From positions 13,398,155-13,462,154 of the forward strand of contig JABBOT010000011.1 of assembly GCA_016165875.1 (NCBI GenBank): a DNA stretch of 64,000 bases, in the 5' to 3' direction. The position numbers were made by a program, and so were the translations under genes. This document shows positions 33,624 to 47,300 of this stretch, piece after piece (within the stretch, counting starts at the first letter, position 1; every line of letters begins with the position of its first letter). The notes below the pieces were generated by a model. It was not told where the DNA came from, made no database searches, and saw nothing but the letters and a program-made list of their open reading frames with translations. This stretch comes from Acanthopleura granulata. Its lineage: Eukaryota; Mollusca; Polyplacophora; Chitonida; Chitonidae.

Positions 33624-34371
33624 ATGTGATCGCAAAACCTGCACACTACTCCCTAGAAAAATGGCCGCCTCTGGCTAGGTCAATTCTCGCTTAACATTTT
33701 CCTTACTGGGAACCCACACTGTATCCAGCACAAGGTGACGTCATCTTTGAGGAGAAAGCCCTTATTGTTTTCTCTGTCAACAAAATACTGCATGTTTTAT
33801 GACACCAGACTATCAACTATTTGCCCACGACCGCTACACTTCTTTACCTCTTTTCTTTATCTCAATCCAACAACCCGTATCGGCACTTTCTCATGCTTCA
33901 GCAAAGATGTCAAGGTTATTGATCTTTTGTGGCCTCCAGTTTGCAGTCTACTTTTCATTATAAATTTGCTGACAAACCTTGAAGTAATGTGGTGAGGGCC
34001 AAGGATGTGTTCGGGACACAAACTGTACCCATCACAAGGTGACGTCATCTTTCAGAAGAAAGCCCTTAATATTTTCGTTGTCAATAAAATACTGCATATT
34101 TTACGAAACCAGACTATCAACTATTTGCCCACAACCGCTACACTTCCTTACCTCTTTCCTTTATCTCAATCAAACAACACGTATCGGCACTTTCTCATGC
34201 TTCAGCAAACATGCCAAGGTTATTGATCTTTTGTGGCCTCCAGTTTGTAGTCTACTTTTCATCATAATTTAGCTGACAAACCTTGAATTAATTTGGTGAA
34301 GGCTCAGAATGTGCGCAACATTCCATATTTCTCAGAAACATAAATCACAAAGAAAATGAAATCACATATAT

Positions 34372-34443
34372 AGATTCCACCGAGATTTGAACTCGGATCG
34401 CTGGATTCAAAGTCCAGAGTGCAAACCGTTACACCATGGAACC
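34372..34443 (-). tRNA. TRNAQ-UUG: tRNA-Gln (UUG), D-loop variant
   Basis: Same sequence as the 31110 gene, including the acceptor G-U. Confidence 0.82.
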
Positions 34444-34800
34444 TTCAGTACTAGCAGAAATATTTATAGAGAGCGCTGAAATTACATTTGCTCCAAAATA
34501 GCATGCATAGTCCATATGTTTAAATTCTCTTGGAAACCAAGAGCTGATGCAAATTGAATGTTCCAAATTGTCCACATTCTCTTTTTAAGATCCCTGGATT
34601 GAAATCCAGAGTGCTAACCATTAAACAATGTAAAATGCTTAAAGCTCTCTGTCAGAGAAGAATAAGTCATAGAGTGTGCTGAAATTACATTTCCAGCAAA
34701 ATTCCAACCATACGCTCTGTCTTTCAATTCCGTTGGAAGCTATTAGCTAATGCAAATCGAATCTTCAAAAATGTCTACATTCTTTTTTAAAAGTTCACTT

Positions 34801-34872
34801 AGGTTCCACCCAGATTTGAACCCGGTTCCCTGGATTCAAATTTCAGACAGCTAACCATTACACCATGGAACC
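34801..34872 (-). pseudogene. Full-length decayed tRNA-Gln
   Basis: Homologue of 31539 with one difference in the D loop; anticodon stem unpaired. Confidence 0.76.
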
Positions 34873-35664
34873 TGCTTAATGCTCGTTGGATCCAGAGTCC
34901 AGAGTTCTAACCATTACACCATGGAAGCTCCTTAACGCCCTCTGTCAGGGCAGATTAAGTCATAGATACCGCTGAAATTACATTTCCACCAAAATACCAA
35001 ACCTACGCTCTATGTTTAAATTCAGTTGGAAGCGGGGAGCAAATGTAAATGGAATATTCAAAAATGTCCACATTCTCTTTTAAAAGTTGAATTAATATCC
35101 AAGGAGACTTAAACACGGATCTCTACATTCGGAGTTCAGAGTGCTAACCATTACACAATGCAACCATGTGATCACAAACCTGCACACTACTCCCTAGAAC
35201 CATGGCCGCCGCTGGCCAGGGGAATTCTCACGTAACATTTTCCTTACTGGGAATCAACACTGTATTCATCCCAAGGCGAAGTCATCTTTCAGGAGAAAGC
35301 CCTTTTTATATTCGCTGTCAATAAAACACTGCATATTTTATGACACGAGACTATCAACAATTTGAATACAACCATTACACTTCATTACACTTCATTACCT
35401 CTTTGCTTTATCACAATCCAACAACCCGTATCGGCACTTTCTCATGCTTAAGCAAACATGTCAACGTAACTGATCTTTTGTGGCTTCCAGGTTTCAGTCT
35501 TTTTTTAATCATAACCCAGCTGACGAACCTTGAAGTAATGTGGTGAGGGCTAAGGAGCTCTACCACCTAGAGCCATGATCATTTCTATGATACCGCTTGG
35601 AAGCCGAGAGCTTATGCAAATGGAATGTTTAAAAATGTCCACATCCTTTTTCAAAAGTTCAGTT

Positions 35665-35736
35665 AGGTTCCACCGAGATTTGAACTCGGATCGCTGGATT
35701 CAGAGTCCAGAGTGCTAACCATTACACCATGGAACC
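35665..35736 (-). tRNA. TRNAQ-CUG: tRNA-Gln (CUG)
   Basis: Identical to the 6616 gene. Confidence 0.96.
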
Positions 35737-36190
35737 ATGTGATCGCACACCTGCACACTACTCCCTAGAACCATGGCCGCCGCTGGCCAGGGCAATTCTC
35801 GGATAATATTTTCCTTACTGGGAACCCACACTGTATCCATCACAAGGTGACGTCATCTTTGAGGAAAAAGCCCTTATTATTTTCGCTGTCAACAAAATAC
35901 TGCATGTTTTATGACACCAGACTATCAACTATTTGAAAAAAACCACTCCACTTCTTTACCTCTTTGCTTTATCACAATCCAACAACCCGTATCGGCACTT
36001 TCTCATGCTTCAGCAAACATGTCAAGGTTATTGATCTTTTGTGGCCTCCAGTTTGCAGTCTACTATTCATTATAACTTAGCTGACAAACCTTGAAATATT
36101 GTGGTGAATGCAAAGGATGTGTGCAGCATTGCATATTTCTCAGAAATATCCCAGTACACAAGTCACAAAAACAGATCAAATCATAGATAT

Positions 36191-36262
36191 AGGTTCCACC
36201 GAGATTTGAACTCGGATCGCTGGATTCAAAGTCCAGAGTGCTAACCATTACACCATGGAACC
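36191..36262 (-). tRNA. TRNAQ-UUG: tRNA-Gln (UUG)
   Basis: Identical to the 5993 gene. Confidence 0.96.
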
Positions 36263-36812
36263 TGTCAGTATTAACAGAATAACTTGTAGAGTGCTCTGAA
36301 ATTACATTTCCACCAGAATAGCATGCATAGGCTACATGTTTAAATTCTCTTGGAAGCGGAGAGCTAATGCAAATTGAATGTTTCAAATTGTCCACAATCT
36401 TTTGTTAAGGTCGCTGGATTGAAATCCAGAGTGCTAACCATTACACCATGGAACCTGCTTAAAGCTCTCTGTGAGGGAAGAATAAGTCATAGAGTGCACT
36501 GAAATTACATTTCCACCAAAAATTGCAACCATAGCCTCTGTGTTTACATTCGGTTGGAAGCTATCAGCTAATGCAAATCGAATCTTCAAAAATGTCCACA
36601 ATCTTTTTCAAAATTTCAATGAAGTTAAGATTTGAGCTCGGATCGCTGCCTTGACAGTCCACAGAGCTAACCATTAACCCATGGAACCATCTGACAACAA
36701 ACTTACACGCCTACCTAGAGCCATGACCATTTCTATAATCACTCTTGGAAGCCAAGAGCCTATGGAAATTGAATGTTTAAAAATGCCCACATTCTTTTTG
36801 AACATTTCAGCT

Positions 36813-36884
36813 AGGTTCCACCGAGATTTGAACTCGGATCGCTGGATTCAGAGTCCAGAGTGCTAACCATTACACCATGGAACC
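36813..36884 (-). tRNA. TRNAQ-CUG: tRNA-Gln (CUG)
   Basis: Identical to the 6616 gene. Confidence 0.96.
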
Positions 36885-37328
36885 ATGTGATCGCAAAACC
36901 TGCACACTACTCCCTAGAAAAATGGCCGCCTCTGGCTAGGTCAATTCTCGCTTAACATTTTCCTTACTGGGAACCTACACTGTATCCAGCACAAGGTGAC
37001 GTCATCTCTGAGGAGAAAGCCCTTATTGTTTTCTCTGTCAACAAAATACTGCATGTTTTATGACACCAGACTATCAACTATTTGCCCACGACCGCTACAC
37101 TTCTTTACCTCTTTTCTTTATCTCAATCCAACAACCCGTATCGGCACTTTCTCATGCTTCAGCAAACATGCCAAGGTTATTGATCTTTTGTGGCCTCCAG
37201 TTTGTAGTCTACTTTTCATCACAACTTAGCTCACAAACCTTGAATTAATTTGGTGAAAGCTCAGAATGTGCGCAACATTCCATATTTCTCAGAAACATAA
37301 ATCACAAAGAAAATGAAATCACATATAT

Positions 37329-37400
37329 AGGTTCCACCGAGATTTGAACTCGGATCGCTGGATTCAAAGTCCAGAGTGCAAACCGTTACACCATGGAACC
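37329..37400 (-). tRNA. TRNAQ-UUG: tRNA-Gln (UUG), D-loop variant
   Basis: D loop AACGGTTT as in 31110, but the acceptor stem is fully paired. All helices are intact, so it is likely functional. Confidence 0.88.
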
Positions 37401-37757
37401 TTCAGTACTAGCAGAAATATTTATAGAGAGCGCTGAAATTACATTTGCTCCAAAATAGCATGCATAGTCCATATGTTTAAATTCTCTTGGAAACCAAGAG
37501 CTGATGCAAATTGAATGTTCCAAATTGTCCACATTCTCTTTTTAAGATCCCTGGATTGAAATCCAGAGTGCTAACCATTAAACAATGTAAAATGCTTAAA
37601 GCTCTCTGTCAGAGAAGAATAAGTCATAGAGTGTGCTGAAATTACATTTCCAGCAAAATTCCAACCATACGCTCTGTCTTTCAATTCCGTTGGAAGCTAT
37701 TAGCTAATGCAAATCGAATCTTCAAAAATGTCTACATTCTTTTTTAAAATTTCACTT

Positions 37758-37829
37758 AGGTTCCACCCAGATTTGAACTCGGATCCCTGGATTCAAATTT
37801 CAGACAGCTAACCAATACACCATGGAACC
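37758..37829 (-). pseudogene. Full-length decayed tRNA-Gln
   Basis: Homologue of 31539. The T arm is closer to consensus, but the anticodon stem and D arm are damaged. Confidence 0.76.
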
Positions 37830-38611
37830 TGCTTAATGCTCGTTCGATGCAGAGTCCAGAGTTCTAACCATTACACCATGGAAGCTCCTTAACGCCCTCT
37901 GTCAGGGCAGATTAAGTCATAGATACCGCTGAAATTACATTTCCACCAAAATACCAAACCAACGCTCTATGTTTAAATTCAGTTGGAAGCGGGGAGCAAA
38001 TGTAAATGGAATATTCAAAAATGTCCACATTCTCTTTTAAAAGTTGAATTAATATCCAAGGAGACTAATACACGGATCTCTACATTCGGAGTTCAGAGTG
38101 CTAACCATTACACAATGCAACCATGTGATCACAAACCTGCACACTACTCCCTAGAACCATGGCCGCCGCTGGCCAGGGGAATTCTCACGTAACATTTTCC
38201 TTACTGGGAATCAACACTGTATTCATCCCAAGGCGAAGTCATCTTTCAGGAGAAAGCCCTTTTTATATTCGCTTTCAATAAAACACTGCATATTTTATGA
38301 CACGAGACTATCAACAATTTGAATACAACCATTACACTTCATTACCTCTTTGCTTTATCACAATCCAACAACCCGTATCGGCACTTTCTCATGCTTAAGC
38401 AAACATGTCAACGTAACTGCTCTTTGGTGGCTTCCAGGTTTCAGTCTTTTTTTAATCATAACCCAGCTGACGAACCTTGAAGTAATGTGGTGAGGGCTAA
38501 GGAGCTCTACCGCCTAGAGCCATGATCATTTCTATGATACCGCTTGGAAGCCGAGAGCTTATGCAAATGGAATGTTTAAAAATGTCCACATCCTTTTTCA
38601 AAAGTTCAGTT

Positions 38612-38683
38612 AGGTTCCACCGAGATTTGAACTCGGATCGCTGGATTCAGAGTCCAGAGTGCTAACCATTACACCATGGAACC
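38612..38683 (-). tRNA. TRNAQ-CUG: tRNA-Gln (CUG)
   Basis: Identical to the 6616 gene. Confidence 0.96.
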
Positions 38684-39137
38684 ATGTGATCGCACACCTG
38701 CACACTACTCCCTAGAACCATGGCCGCCTCTGGCCAGGGCAATTCTCGGATAATATTTTCCTTACTGGGAACCCACACTGTATCCATCACAAGGTGACGT
38801 CATCTTTGAGGAGAAAGCCCTTATTATTTTCGCTGTCAACAAAATACTGCATGTTTTATGACACCAGACTATCAACTATTTGAAAAAAACCACTCCACTT
38901 CTTTACCTCTTTGCTTTATCACAATCCAACAACCCGTATCGGCACTTTCTCATGCTTCAGCAAACATGTCAAGGTTATTGATCTTTTGTGGCCTCCAGTT
39001 TGCAGTCTACTTTTCATTATAACTGAGCTGACAAACCTTGAAATATTGTGGTGAATGCAAAGGATGTGTGCAGCATTGCATATTTCTCAGAAATATCCCA
39101 GTACACAAGTCACAAAAACAGATCAAATCATAGATAT

Positions 39138-39209
39138 AGGTTCCACCGAGATTAGAACTCGGATCGCTGGATTCAAAGTCCAGAGTGCTAACCATTACAC
39201 CATGGAACC
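39138..39209 (-). tRNA. TRNAQ-UUG: tRNA-Gln (UUG), T-loop variant
   Basis: The T loop reads TTCTAAT instead of TTCAAAT, changing conserved purine 57 and the B box. Transcription may be weakened. Shared with 42086. Confidence 0.72.
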
Positions 39210-39770
39210 TGTCGGTATTAACAGAATAAATTGTAGAGTGCTCTGAAATTACATTTCCACCAGAATAGCATGCATAGGCTACATGTTTAAATTCTCTTGG
39301 AAGCGGAGATCTAATGCAAATTGAATGTTTTAAATTGTCCACAATCTTTTGTTAAGGTCGCTGGATTGAAATCCAGAGTGCTAACCATTACACCATGGAA
39401 CCTGCTTAAAGCTCTCTGTGAGGGAAGAATAAGTCATAGAGTGCACTGAAATTACATTTCCACCAAAATTGCAACCATAGCCTCTGTGTTTACATTCGGT
39501 TGGAAGCTATCAGCTAATGCAAATCGAATCTTCAAAAATGTCCACATTCTTTTTCAAAATTTCAATGAAGTTAAGATTTGAGCTCGGATCGCTGCCTTGA
39601 CAGTCCACAGAGCTAACCATTAACCCATGAAACCATCTGACAACAAACTTACACGCTATTACCTAGAGCCATGACCATTTCTATAATCACTCTTGGAAGC
39701 CAAGAGCCTATGCAAATTGAATGTTTAAAAATGCCCACATTCTTTTTGAACATTTCAGCTAGGTTCCACC

Positions 39771-39842
39771 GAGATTTGAACTCGGATCGCTGGATTCAGA
39801 GTCCAGAGTGCTAACCATTACACCATGGAACCATGTGATCGC
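39771..39842 (-). tRNA. TRNAQ-CUG: tRNA-Gln (CUG)
   Basis: Identical to the 6616 gene. Confidence 0.96.
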
Positions 39843-40276
39843 AAAACCTGCACACTACTCCCTAGAAAAATGGCCGCCTCTGGCTAGGTCAATTCTCGCT
39901 TAACATTTTCCTTACTGGGAACCTACACTGTATCCAGCACAAGGTGACGTCATCTCTGAGGAGAAAGCCCTTATTGTTTTCTCTGTCAACAAAATACTGC
40001 ATGTTTTATGACACCAGACTATCAACTATTTGCCCACGACCGCTACACTTCTTTACCTCTTTTCTTTATCTCAATCCAACAACCCGTATCGGCACTTTCT
40101 CATGCTTCAGCAAACATGCCAAGGTTATTGATCTTTTGTGGCCTCCAGTTTGTAGTCTACTTTTCATCACAACTTAGCTCACAAACCTTGAATTAATTTG
40201 GTGAAAGCTCAGAATGTGCGCAACATTCCATATTTCTCAGAAACATAAATCACAAAGAAAATGAAATCACATATAT

Positions 40277-40348
40277 AGGTTCCACCGAGATTTGAACTCG
40301 GATCGCTGGATTCAAAGTCCAGAGTGCAAACCGTTACACCATGGAACC
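40277..40348 (-). tRNA. TRNAQ-UUG: tRNA-Gln (UUG), D-loop variant
   Basis: Identical to the 37329 gene. Confidence 0.88.
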
Positions 40349-40705
40349 TTCAGTACTAGCAGAAATATTTATAGAGAGCGCTGAAATTACATTTGCTCCA
40401 AAATAGCATGCATAGTCCATATGTTTAAATTCTCTTGGAAACCAAGAGCTGATGCAAATTGAATGTTCCAAATTGTCCACATTCTCTTTTTAAGATCCCT
40501 GGATTGAAATCCAGAGTGCTAACCATTAAACAATGTAAAATGCTTAAAGCTCTCTGTCAGAGAAGAATAAGTCATAGAGTGTGCTGAAATTACATTTCCA
40601 GCAAAATTCCAACCATACGCTCTGTCTTTCAATTCCGTTGGAAGCTATTAGCTAATGCAAATCGAATCTTCAAAAATGTCTACATTCTTTTTTAAAATTT
40701 CACTT

Positions 40706-40777
40706 AGGTTCCACCCAGATTTGAACTCGGATCCCTGGATTCAAATTTCAGACAGCTAACCAATACACCATGGAACC
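40706..40777 (-). pseudogene. Full-length decayed tRNA-Gln
   Basis: Homologue of 37758. Confidence 0.76.
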
Positions 40778-41559
40778 TGCTTAATGCTCGTTCGATGCAG
40801 AGTCCAGAGTTCTAACCATTACACCATGGAAGCTCCTTAACGCCCTCTGTCAGGGCAGATTAAGTCATAGATACCGCTGAAATTACATTTCCACCAAAAT
40901 ACCAAACCAACGCTCTATGTTTAAATTCAGTTGGAAGCGGGGAGCAAATGTAAATGGAATATTCAAAAATGTCCACATTCTCTTTTAAAAGTTGAATTAA
41001 TATCCAAGGAGACTAAAACACGGATCTCTACATTCGGAGTTCAGAGTGCTAACCATTACACAATGCAACCATGTGATCACAAACCTGCACACTACTCCCT
41101 AGAACCATGGCCGCCGCTGGCCAGGGGAATTCTCACGTAACATTTTCCTTACTGGGAATCAACACTGTATTCATCCCAAGGCGAAGTCATCTTTCAGGAG
41201 AAAGCCCTTTTTATATTCGCTTTCAATAAAACACTGCATATTTTATGACACGAGACTATCAACAATTTGAATACAACCATTACACTTCATTACCTCTTTG
41301 CTTTATCACAATCCAACAACCCGTATCGGCACTTTCTCATGCTTAAGCAAACATGTCAACGTAACTGCTCTTTGGTGGCTTCCAGGTTTCAGTCTTTTTT
41401 TAATCATAACCCAGCTGACGAACCTTGAAGTAATGTGGTGAGGGCTAAGGAGCTCTACCGCCTAGAGCCATGATCATTTCTATGATACCGCTTGGAAGCC
41501 GAGAGCTTATGCAAATGGAATGTTTAAAAATGTCCACATCCTTTTTCAAAAGTTCAGTT

Positions 41560-41631
41560 AGGTTCCACCGAGATTTGAACTCGGATCGCTGGATTCAGAG
41601 TCCAGAGTGCTAACCATTACACCATGGAACC
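41560..41631 (-). tRNA. TRNAQ-CUG: tRNA-Gln (CUG)
   Basis: Identical to the 6616 gene. Confidence 0.96.
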
Positions 41632-42085
41632 ATGTGATCGCACACCTGCACACTACTCCCTAGAACCATGGCCGCCTCTGGCCAGGGCAATTCTCGGATA
41701 ATATTTTCCTTACTGGGAACCCACACTGTATCCATCACAAGGTGACGTCATCTTTGAGGAGAAAGCCCTTATTATTTTCGCTGTCAACAAAATACTGCAT
41801 GTTTTATGACACCAGACTATCAACTATTTGAAAAAAACCACTCCACTTCTTTACCTCTTTGCTTTATCACAATCCAACAACCCGTATCGGCACTTTCTCA
41901 TGCTTCAGCAAACATGTCAAGGTTATTGATCTTTTGTGGCCTCCAGTTTGCAGTCTACTTTTCATTATAACTGAGCTGACAAACCTTGAAATATTGTGGT
42001 GAATGCAAAGGATGTGTGCAGCATTGCATATTTCTCAGAAATATCCCAGTACACAAGTCACAAAAACAGATCAAATCATAGATAT

Positions 42086-42157
42086 AGGTTCCACCGAGAT
42101 TAGAACTCGGATCGCTGGATTCAAAGTCCAGAGTGCTAACCATTACACCATGGAACC
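42086..42157 (-). tRNA. TRNAQ-UUG: tRNA-Gln (UUG), T-loop variant
   Basis: Same T-loop change as 39138, in the adjacent 2948-bp unit. Confidence 0.72.
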
Positions 42158-42696
42158 TGTCGGTATTAACAGAATAAATTGTAGAGTGCTCTGAAATTAC
42201 ATTTCCACCAGAATAGCATGCATAGGCTACATGTTTAAATTCTCTTGGAAGCGGAGAGCTATTGCAAATTGAATGTTTTAAATTGTCCACAATCTTTTGT
42301 TAAGGTCGCTGGATTGAAATCCAGAGTGCTAACCATTACACCATGGAACCTGCTTAAAGCTCTCTGTGAGGGAAGAATAAGTCATAGAGTGCACTGAAAT
42401 TACATTTCCACCAAAAATTGCAACCATAGCCTCTGTGTTTACATTCGGTTGGAAGCTATCAGCTAATGCAAATCGAATCTTCAAAAATGTCCACAATCTT
42501 TTTCAAAATTTCAATGAAGTTAAGATTTGAGCTCGGATCGCTGCCTTGACAGTCCACAGAGCTAACCATTAACCCATGGAACCATCTGACCACAAACTTA
42601 CACCCCATTACCATTTCTATAATCACTCTTGGAAGCCAAGAGCCTATGCAAATTGAATGTTTAAAAATGTCCACATTCTTTTTGAAAATTTCAGCT

Positions 42697-42768
42697 AGGT
42701 TCCACCGAGATTTGAACTCGGATCGCTGGATTCAGAGTCCAGAGTGCTAACCATTACACCATGGAACC
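42697..42768 (-). tRNA. TRNAQ-CUG: tRNA-Gln (CUG)
   Basis: Identical to the 6616 gene. Confidence 0.96.
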
Positions 42769-43212
42769 ATGTGATCGCAAAACCTGCACACTACTCCCTA
42801 GAAAAATGGCCGCCTCTGGCTAGGTCAATTCTCGCTTAACATTTTCCTTACTGGGAACCCACACTGTATCCAGCACAAGGTGACGTCATCTTTGAGGAGA
42901 AAGCCCTTATTGTTTTCTCTGTCAACAAAACACTGCATGTTTTATGACACCAGACTATCAACTATTTGCCCACGACCTCTACACTTCTTTACCTCTTTTC
43001 TTTATCTCAATCCAACAACCCGTATCGGCACTTTCTCATGCTTCAGCAAACATGCCAAGGTTATTGATCTTTTGTGGCCTCCAGTTTGTAGTCTACTTTT
43101 CATCACCACTTAGCTCACAAACCTTGAATTAATTTGGTGAAAGCTCAGAATGTGCGCAACATTCCATATTTCTCAGAAACATAAATCACAAAGAAAATGA
43201 AATCACATATAT

Positions 43213-43284
43213 AGGTTCCACCGAGATTTGAACTCGGATCGCTGGATTCAAAGTCCAGAGTGCAAACCGTTACACCATGGAACC
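43213..43284 (-). tRNA. TRNAQ-UUG: tRNA-Gln (UUG), D-loop variant
   Basis: Identical to the 37329 gene. The following half-tRNA monomer is missing here, so the next decayed copy starts only 226 bp away. Confidence 0.88.
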
Positions 43285-43438
43285 TTCAGTACTAGCAGAA
43301 ATATTTATAGAGAGCGCTGAAATTACATTTGCTCCAAAATAGCATGCATAGTCCATATGTTTAAATTCTCTTGGAAACCAAGAGCTGATGCCAATCGAAT
43401 CTTCAAAAATGTCTACATTCTTTTTTAAAATTTCACTT

Positions 43439-43510
43439 AGGTTCCACCCAGATTTGAACTCGGATCCCTGGATTCAAATTTCAGACAGCTAACCATTACA
43501 CCATGGAACC
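43439..43510 (-). pseudogene. Full-length decayed tRNA-Gln
   Basis: Homologue of 37758. Confidence 0.76.
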
Positions 43511-44204
43511 TGCTTAATGCTCGTTCGATGCAGAGTCCAGAGTTCTAACCATTACACCATGGAAGCTCCTTAACGCCCTCTGTCAGGGCAGATTAAGTCA
43601 TAGATACCGCTGAAATTACATTTCCACCAAAATACCAAACCAACGCTCTATGTTTAAATTCAGTTGGAAGCGGGGAGCAAATGTAAATGGAATATTCAAA
43701 AATGTCCACATTCTCTTTTAAAAGTTGAATTAATATCCAAGGAGACTTAAACACGGATCTCTACATTCGGAGTTCAGAGTGCTAACCATTACACAATGCA
43801 ACCATGTGATCACAAACCTGCACACTACTCCCTAGAACCATGGCCGCCGCTGGCCAGGGGAATTCTCACGTAACATTTTCCTTACTGGGAATCAACACTG
43901 TATTCATCCCAAGGCGAAGTCATCTTTCAGGAGAAAGCCCTTCTTATATTCGCTGTCAATAAAACACTGCATATTTTATGACACTAGACTATCAACAATT
44001 TGAATACAACCATTACACTTCATTACCTCTTTGCTTTATCACAATCCAACAACCCGTATCGGCACTTTCTCATGCTTAAGCAAACATGTCAACGTAACTG
44101 ATCTTTGGTGGCTTCCAGGTTTCAGTCTTTTTTTAATCATAACCCAGCTGACGAACCTTGAAGTAATGTGGTGAGGGCTAAGGAGCTCTACCACCTAGAG
44201 CCAT

Positions 44205-44216
44205 GATCATTTCTAT
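44205..44216. repeat. Target-site duplication of LINE F (left)
   Basis: The 12 nt GATCATTTCTAT are repeated exactly at 49370-49381. The unoccupied site is visible as CATGATCATTTCTATGATAC in homologous units, for example at about 38520 and 41469. Confidence 0.93.
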
Positions 44217-44239
44217 TTTTTTTTTTTGGAAATGTAGAT

Positions 44240-44245
44240 TTTATT
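44240..44245 (-). promoter_or_regulatory. LINE-F polyadenylation signal AATAAA
   Basis: AATAAA on the minus strand lies about 12 nt before the poly(A) tail. Confidence 0.65.
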
Positions 44246-44395
44246 CCCATAAAGCTACATACATATTTCAGCACAAGTCTAAATAAATACAATGAAAACA
44301 ACTAAATTGGAAAAATCATAGGTTTGCCCAACTAAAAAGAAAGTATCACAGCTAAAGTATTAGGGCAGCCTAGGAGTTTTATAGGTCCTTTTGTC

Positions 44396-47300
44396 TTATT
44401 CTAAAAGACATACTAATTTATCATTGTCCAGCTTACAGAAAACGGAATTCCTGCACCATACCCTCTTAAAGTGTGACTTTGTCAATCTATAAAAGTCCAC
44501 ATGTACCCTTGTTCTAATCATAGCTTTAGCAGCAACCACAATAGACTGTACGGTTCTACTTTTGTTTTGAAACACAATCTCGTTTCTGGCACACCAAGTA
44601 CAAAATTGTAACACACATATCAAATACAGCAAAACGGAATTTATCTCTTTACAAACAGGAGCGTTTAAGTTCTTAAATATTAATGTTTCTTTGTCAAGCT
44701 TGGGTAAGTAGCCTCCATATAGAACAAAAATCCGGCTGAACTCATTGAACACTTCCCCGACAACTTTACACTGTACAAACAAGTGGTCTTGTGTTTCTGA
44801 ATCGGAACAGAACACGCACATATCATCAATGGCAACACTTCGTCTTAACAATCGCTCCTTGACAGGCAGAATATCGTGTACAAGTTTGTAACAAAAGTTA
44901 ATTAAGTTATGATCCAAAAAGGCGTCAAATACAGTTTTCCAAATGATATCCCACTTAAGGTTGGGGGATTTTAGCATAACTTTGGGACACTCGACAATCT
45001 TACTAATGAGGTGACTATATACATACTTACTAGTGTACATAACATGAGGTAATTGCTGACCCTGATAAAATTCCTGCCAAGCTTTCAACGCATGTCTGTA
45101 GAATGGAGGTACATGGTCTGAATGTGGAATATTTAGCCTGGAAAACCCAGAACAAACGTTTCTCAAAGAAAATTCTAGCCAATATATAGCAAAGTATTTC
45201 CAATCAGCCGGTGTGCCATACACTAATTTCAAGATATGCCGAATGGCCAGGGCCTTAACCTTACAGTCCACATTATGGACATTTAAGCCACCTTTACGGA
45301 ATTTATTGTAGACAACATCTCTTTTCAGACTCTCTGGTTTGCTCTCCCACAAGAAACTAAACACAGTCTGGGAACACTGAGTAATACATTTAGAGGGAAG
45401 CAAAACACACTGGGCTGTGAACCACAATACAGCTAAGGCCACTGTGTTAATTAGAACAGCTCTGCCTCTGAGAGTAAGGTATCTCCCGTTCCATGAACAC
45501 ACGTTTTTTCTCACTTTGTTTAAAATGCGGTCCGAGTTGAGTGCTGCCTGGTCCTTTCCAAAAAATACTCCGCAGATCTTTGAATTCCGAACTGTCTGAA
45601 GACCCACGTCAGGAACTAAGGATTCATCCCAATTACCGATAGGTAACTTTGTGCTTTTTGATAAGTTTAGTTTGGACCCAGAGGCTTTGCCATACTTTTC
45701 AGCCAAATTTACGACCTCCAGCACGGAACTCTCCTTAGACAGAATAGCAGTGGTATCATCGGCAAAAGCCGACACTTTTGCCTGTTTAGCGATTCCAGGC
45801 ATAGGTACACCTGCAATAGCGCTAGACTCTCTAATCGCCGCTATAAAGGGCTCTAAGGACAAAACGTATAATAAAGGTGACAATGAGCAGCCCTGTCGAA
45901 CCCCTCTGCTTAAGGTAAAGGATTCAGTAATATGACCATTTACAATTACACTGCTGGAAATATCAGTATACAGCAATTGGACCCATTTACAAAAATCTGG
46001 GCCAAAATTAAATCTTTCTAAACACTTAAACAAAAAGGACCAGTCGATCCTGTCAAATGCCTTCTCTTGATCTAAATTCAAAAAGCATGCCTTTAATTCC
46101 TTTTGCTCGACATAGTCATACACATTCCTTAAGAGGTGTAAGTTGTCAAAAATACTTCGACCCGGAATACCACACGTTTGACTTTGAAGCACAATTGTTT
46201 CGATAACACTTTTCAAACGATTACAAAGTGCTTTTGAGATTATCTTGTAATCCACATTCAATAAACTGATGGGCCTCCAATTCTTGATGTTGTTTGCATT
46301 CTCGGGGTCTTTACACAACAATGTTATAAGACCTGTCCGTTGTGATTTACTTAAGGAGCCGGAACAAAAGCAGTGGTTAACAACCTCTGTGAAAACGTCC
46401 CCAATTAAAGACCAGAACGTTACATAAAACTCAGCCGGTAGACCATCACAACCCGGTGAACGATATTTACACATACTATTTACAGAAGCAAATAGCTCTT
46501 GCTTGGTCATAACACCCTCGCAAAGACGTTTACTGTTGTCATTTAACTTGGGTAATCCCAACAAGAAATCCTCCTCACAATCAGGATCGGTTTCTTGCTT
46601 ACTGTACAAGCGTTTGTAGTACGACCTAATACATTCAGCAATTCCATCTTGAGTCCTGTGAGACTCAGAACCGTCATCATGACAAATAAGTTCCTTGATC
46701 ATTTTCTTTTTACCTCTCCCCACTTCCGCATTTATTGTCCTCTTTATGTTATCAATTCTGTCAACGTTTACAATGGGATTGGATTTTAAGGCATTAAGTT
46801 CTTTTTCTAATTCATACAACTGACGCTTTTTACTTAATGATTTTTCAGTGCAAAATATACGTATGGCTTCTTTGCAATCCTCTTTGAAAGACTCCCATCT
46901 TTCTATTAGGCTTGTATCATGGCTGACATAGTCAGTAAAAATATTAGCATACACTTCATTTATTTTGGCCACAAGATCGTGGTTATTGAGAACAGAAATA
47001 TTGCACTTCCAATAAAAGGGGCCCCAAGAAATTACATCCGTAAAGTTTACGTCAATAACAGGGCTTGAGTGATCAGAAAAGGAGACGTGTGTTACGTCAC
47101 AATAAGTTACATAACCATGAATACAATTAGGGACATAGAACCTGTCTAACCTGCTTGCAGACTGGCCCCTTGACCAAGTGTAACACTGCTTATTAGGATG
47201 AAACTTTCTAAAAATATCACACACACCAAAATCGCTCTTTAAGATACTGATTTCCTCAACACCAATATTTCTAACATTGTCACCAGAACCGATTCTGTCT

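Larger units (their letters stand above)
31110..44204. repeat. Array part II, 3262/2947/2948-bp units
   Basis: The repeating order is variant UUG, half-tRNA, full-length decayed tRNA, half-tRNA, decayed tRNA, CUG, consensus-position UUG, half-tRNA, decayed tRNA, CUG. Consensus-position UUG starts at 32929, 36191, 39138 and 42086 give periods of 3262, 2947 and 2948 bp. A shorter period results when the spacer before the variant UUG holds one 304-bp subrepeat instead of two. The last unit is interrupted by LINE F at 44217. No protein gene is seen. Confidence 0.92.
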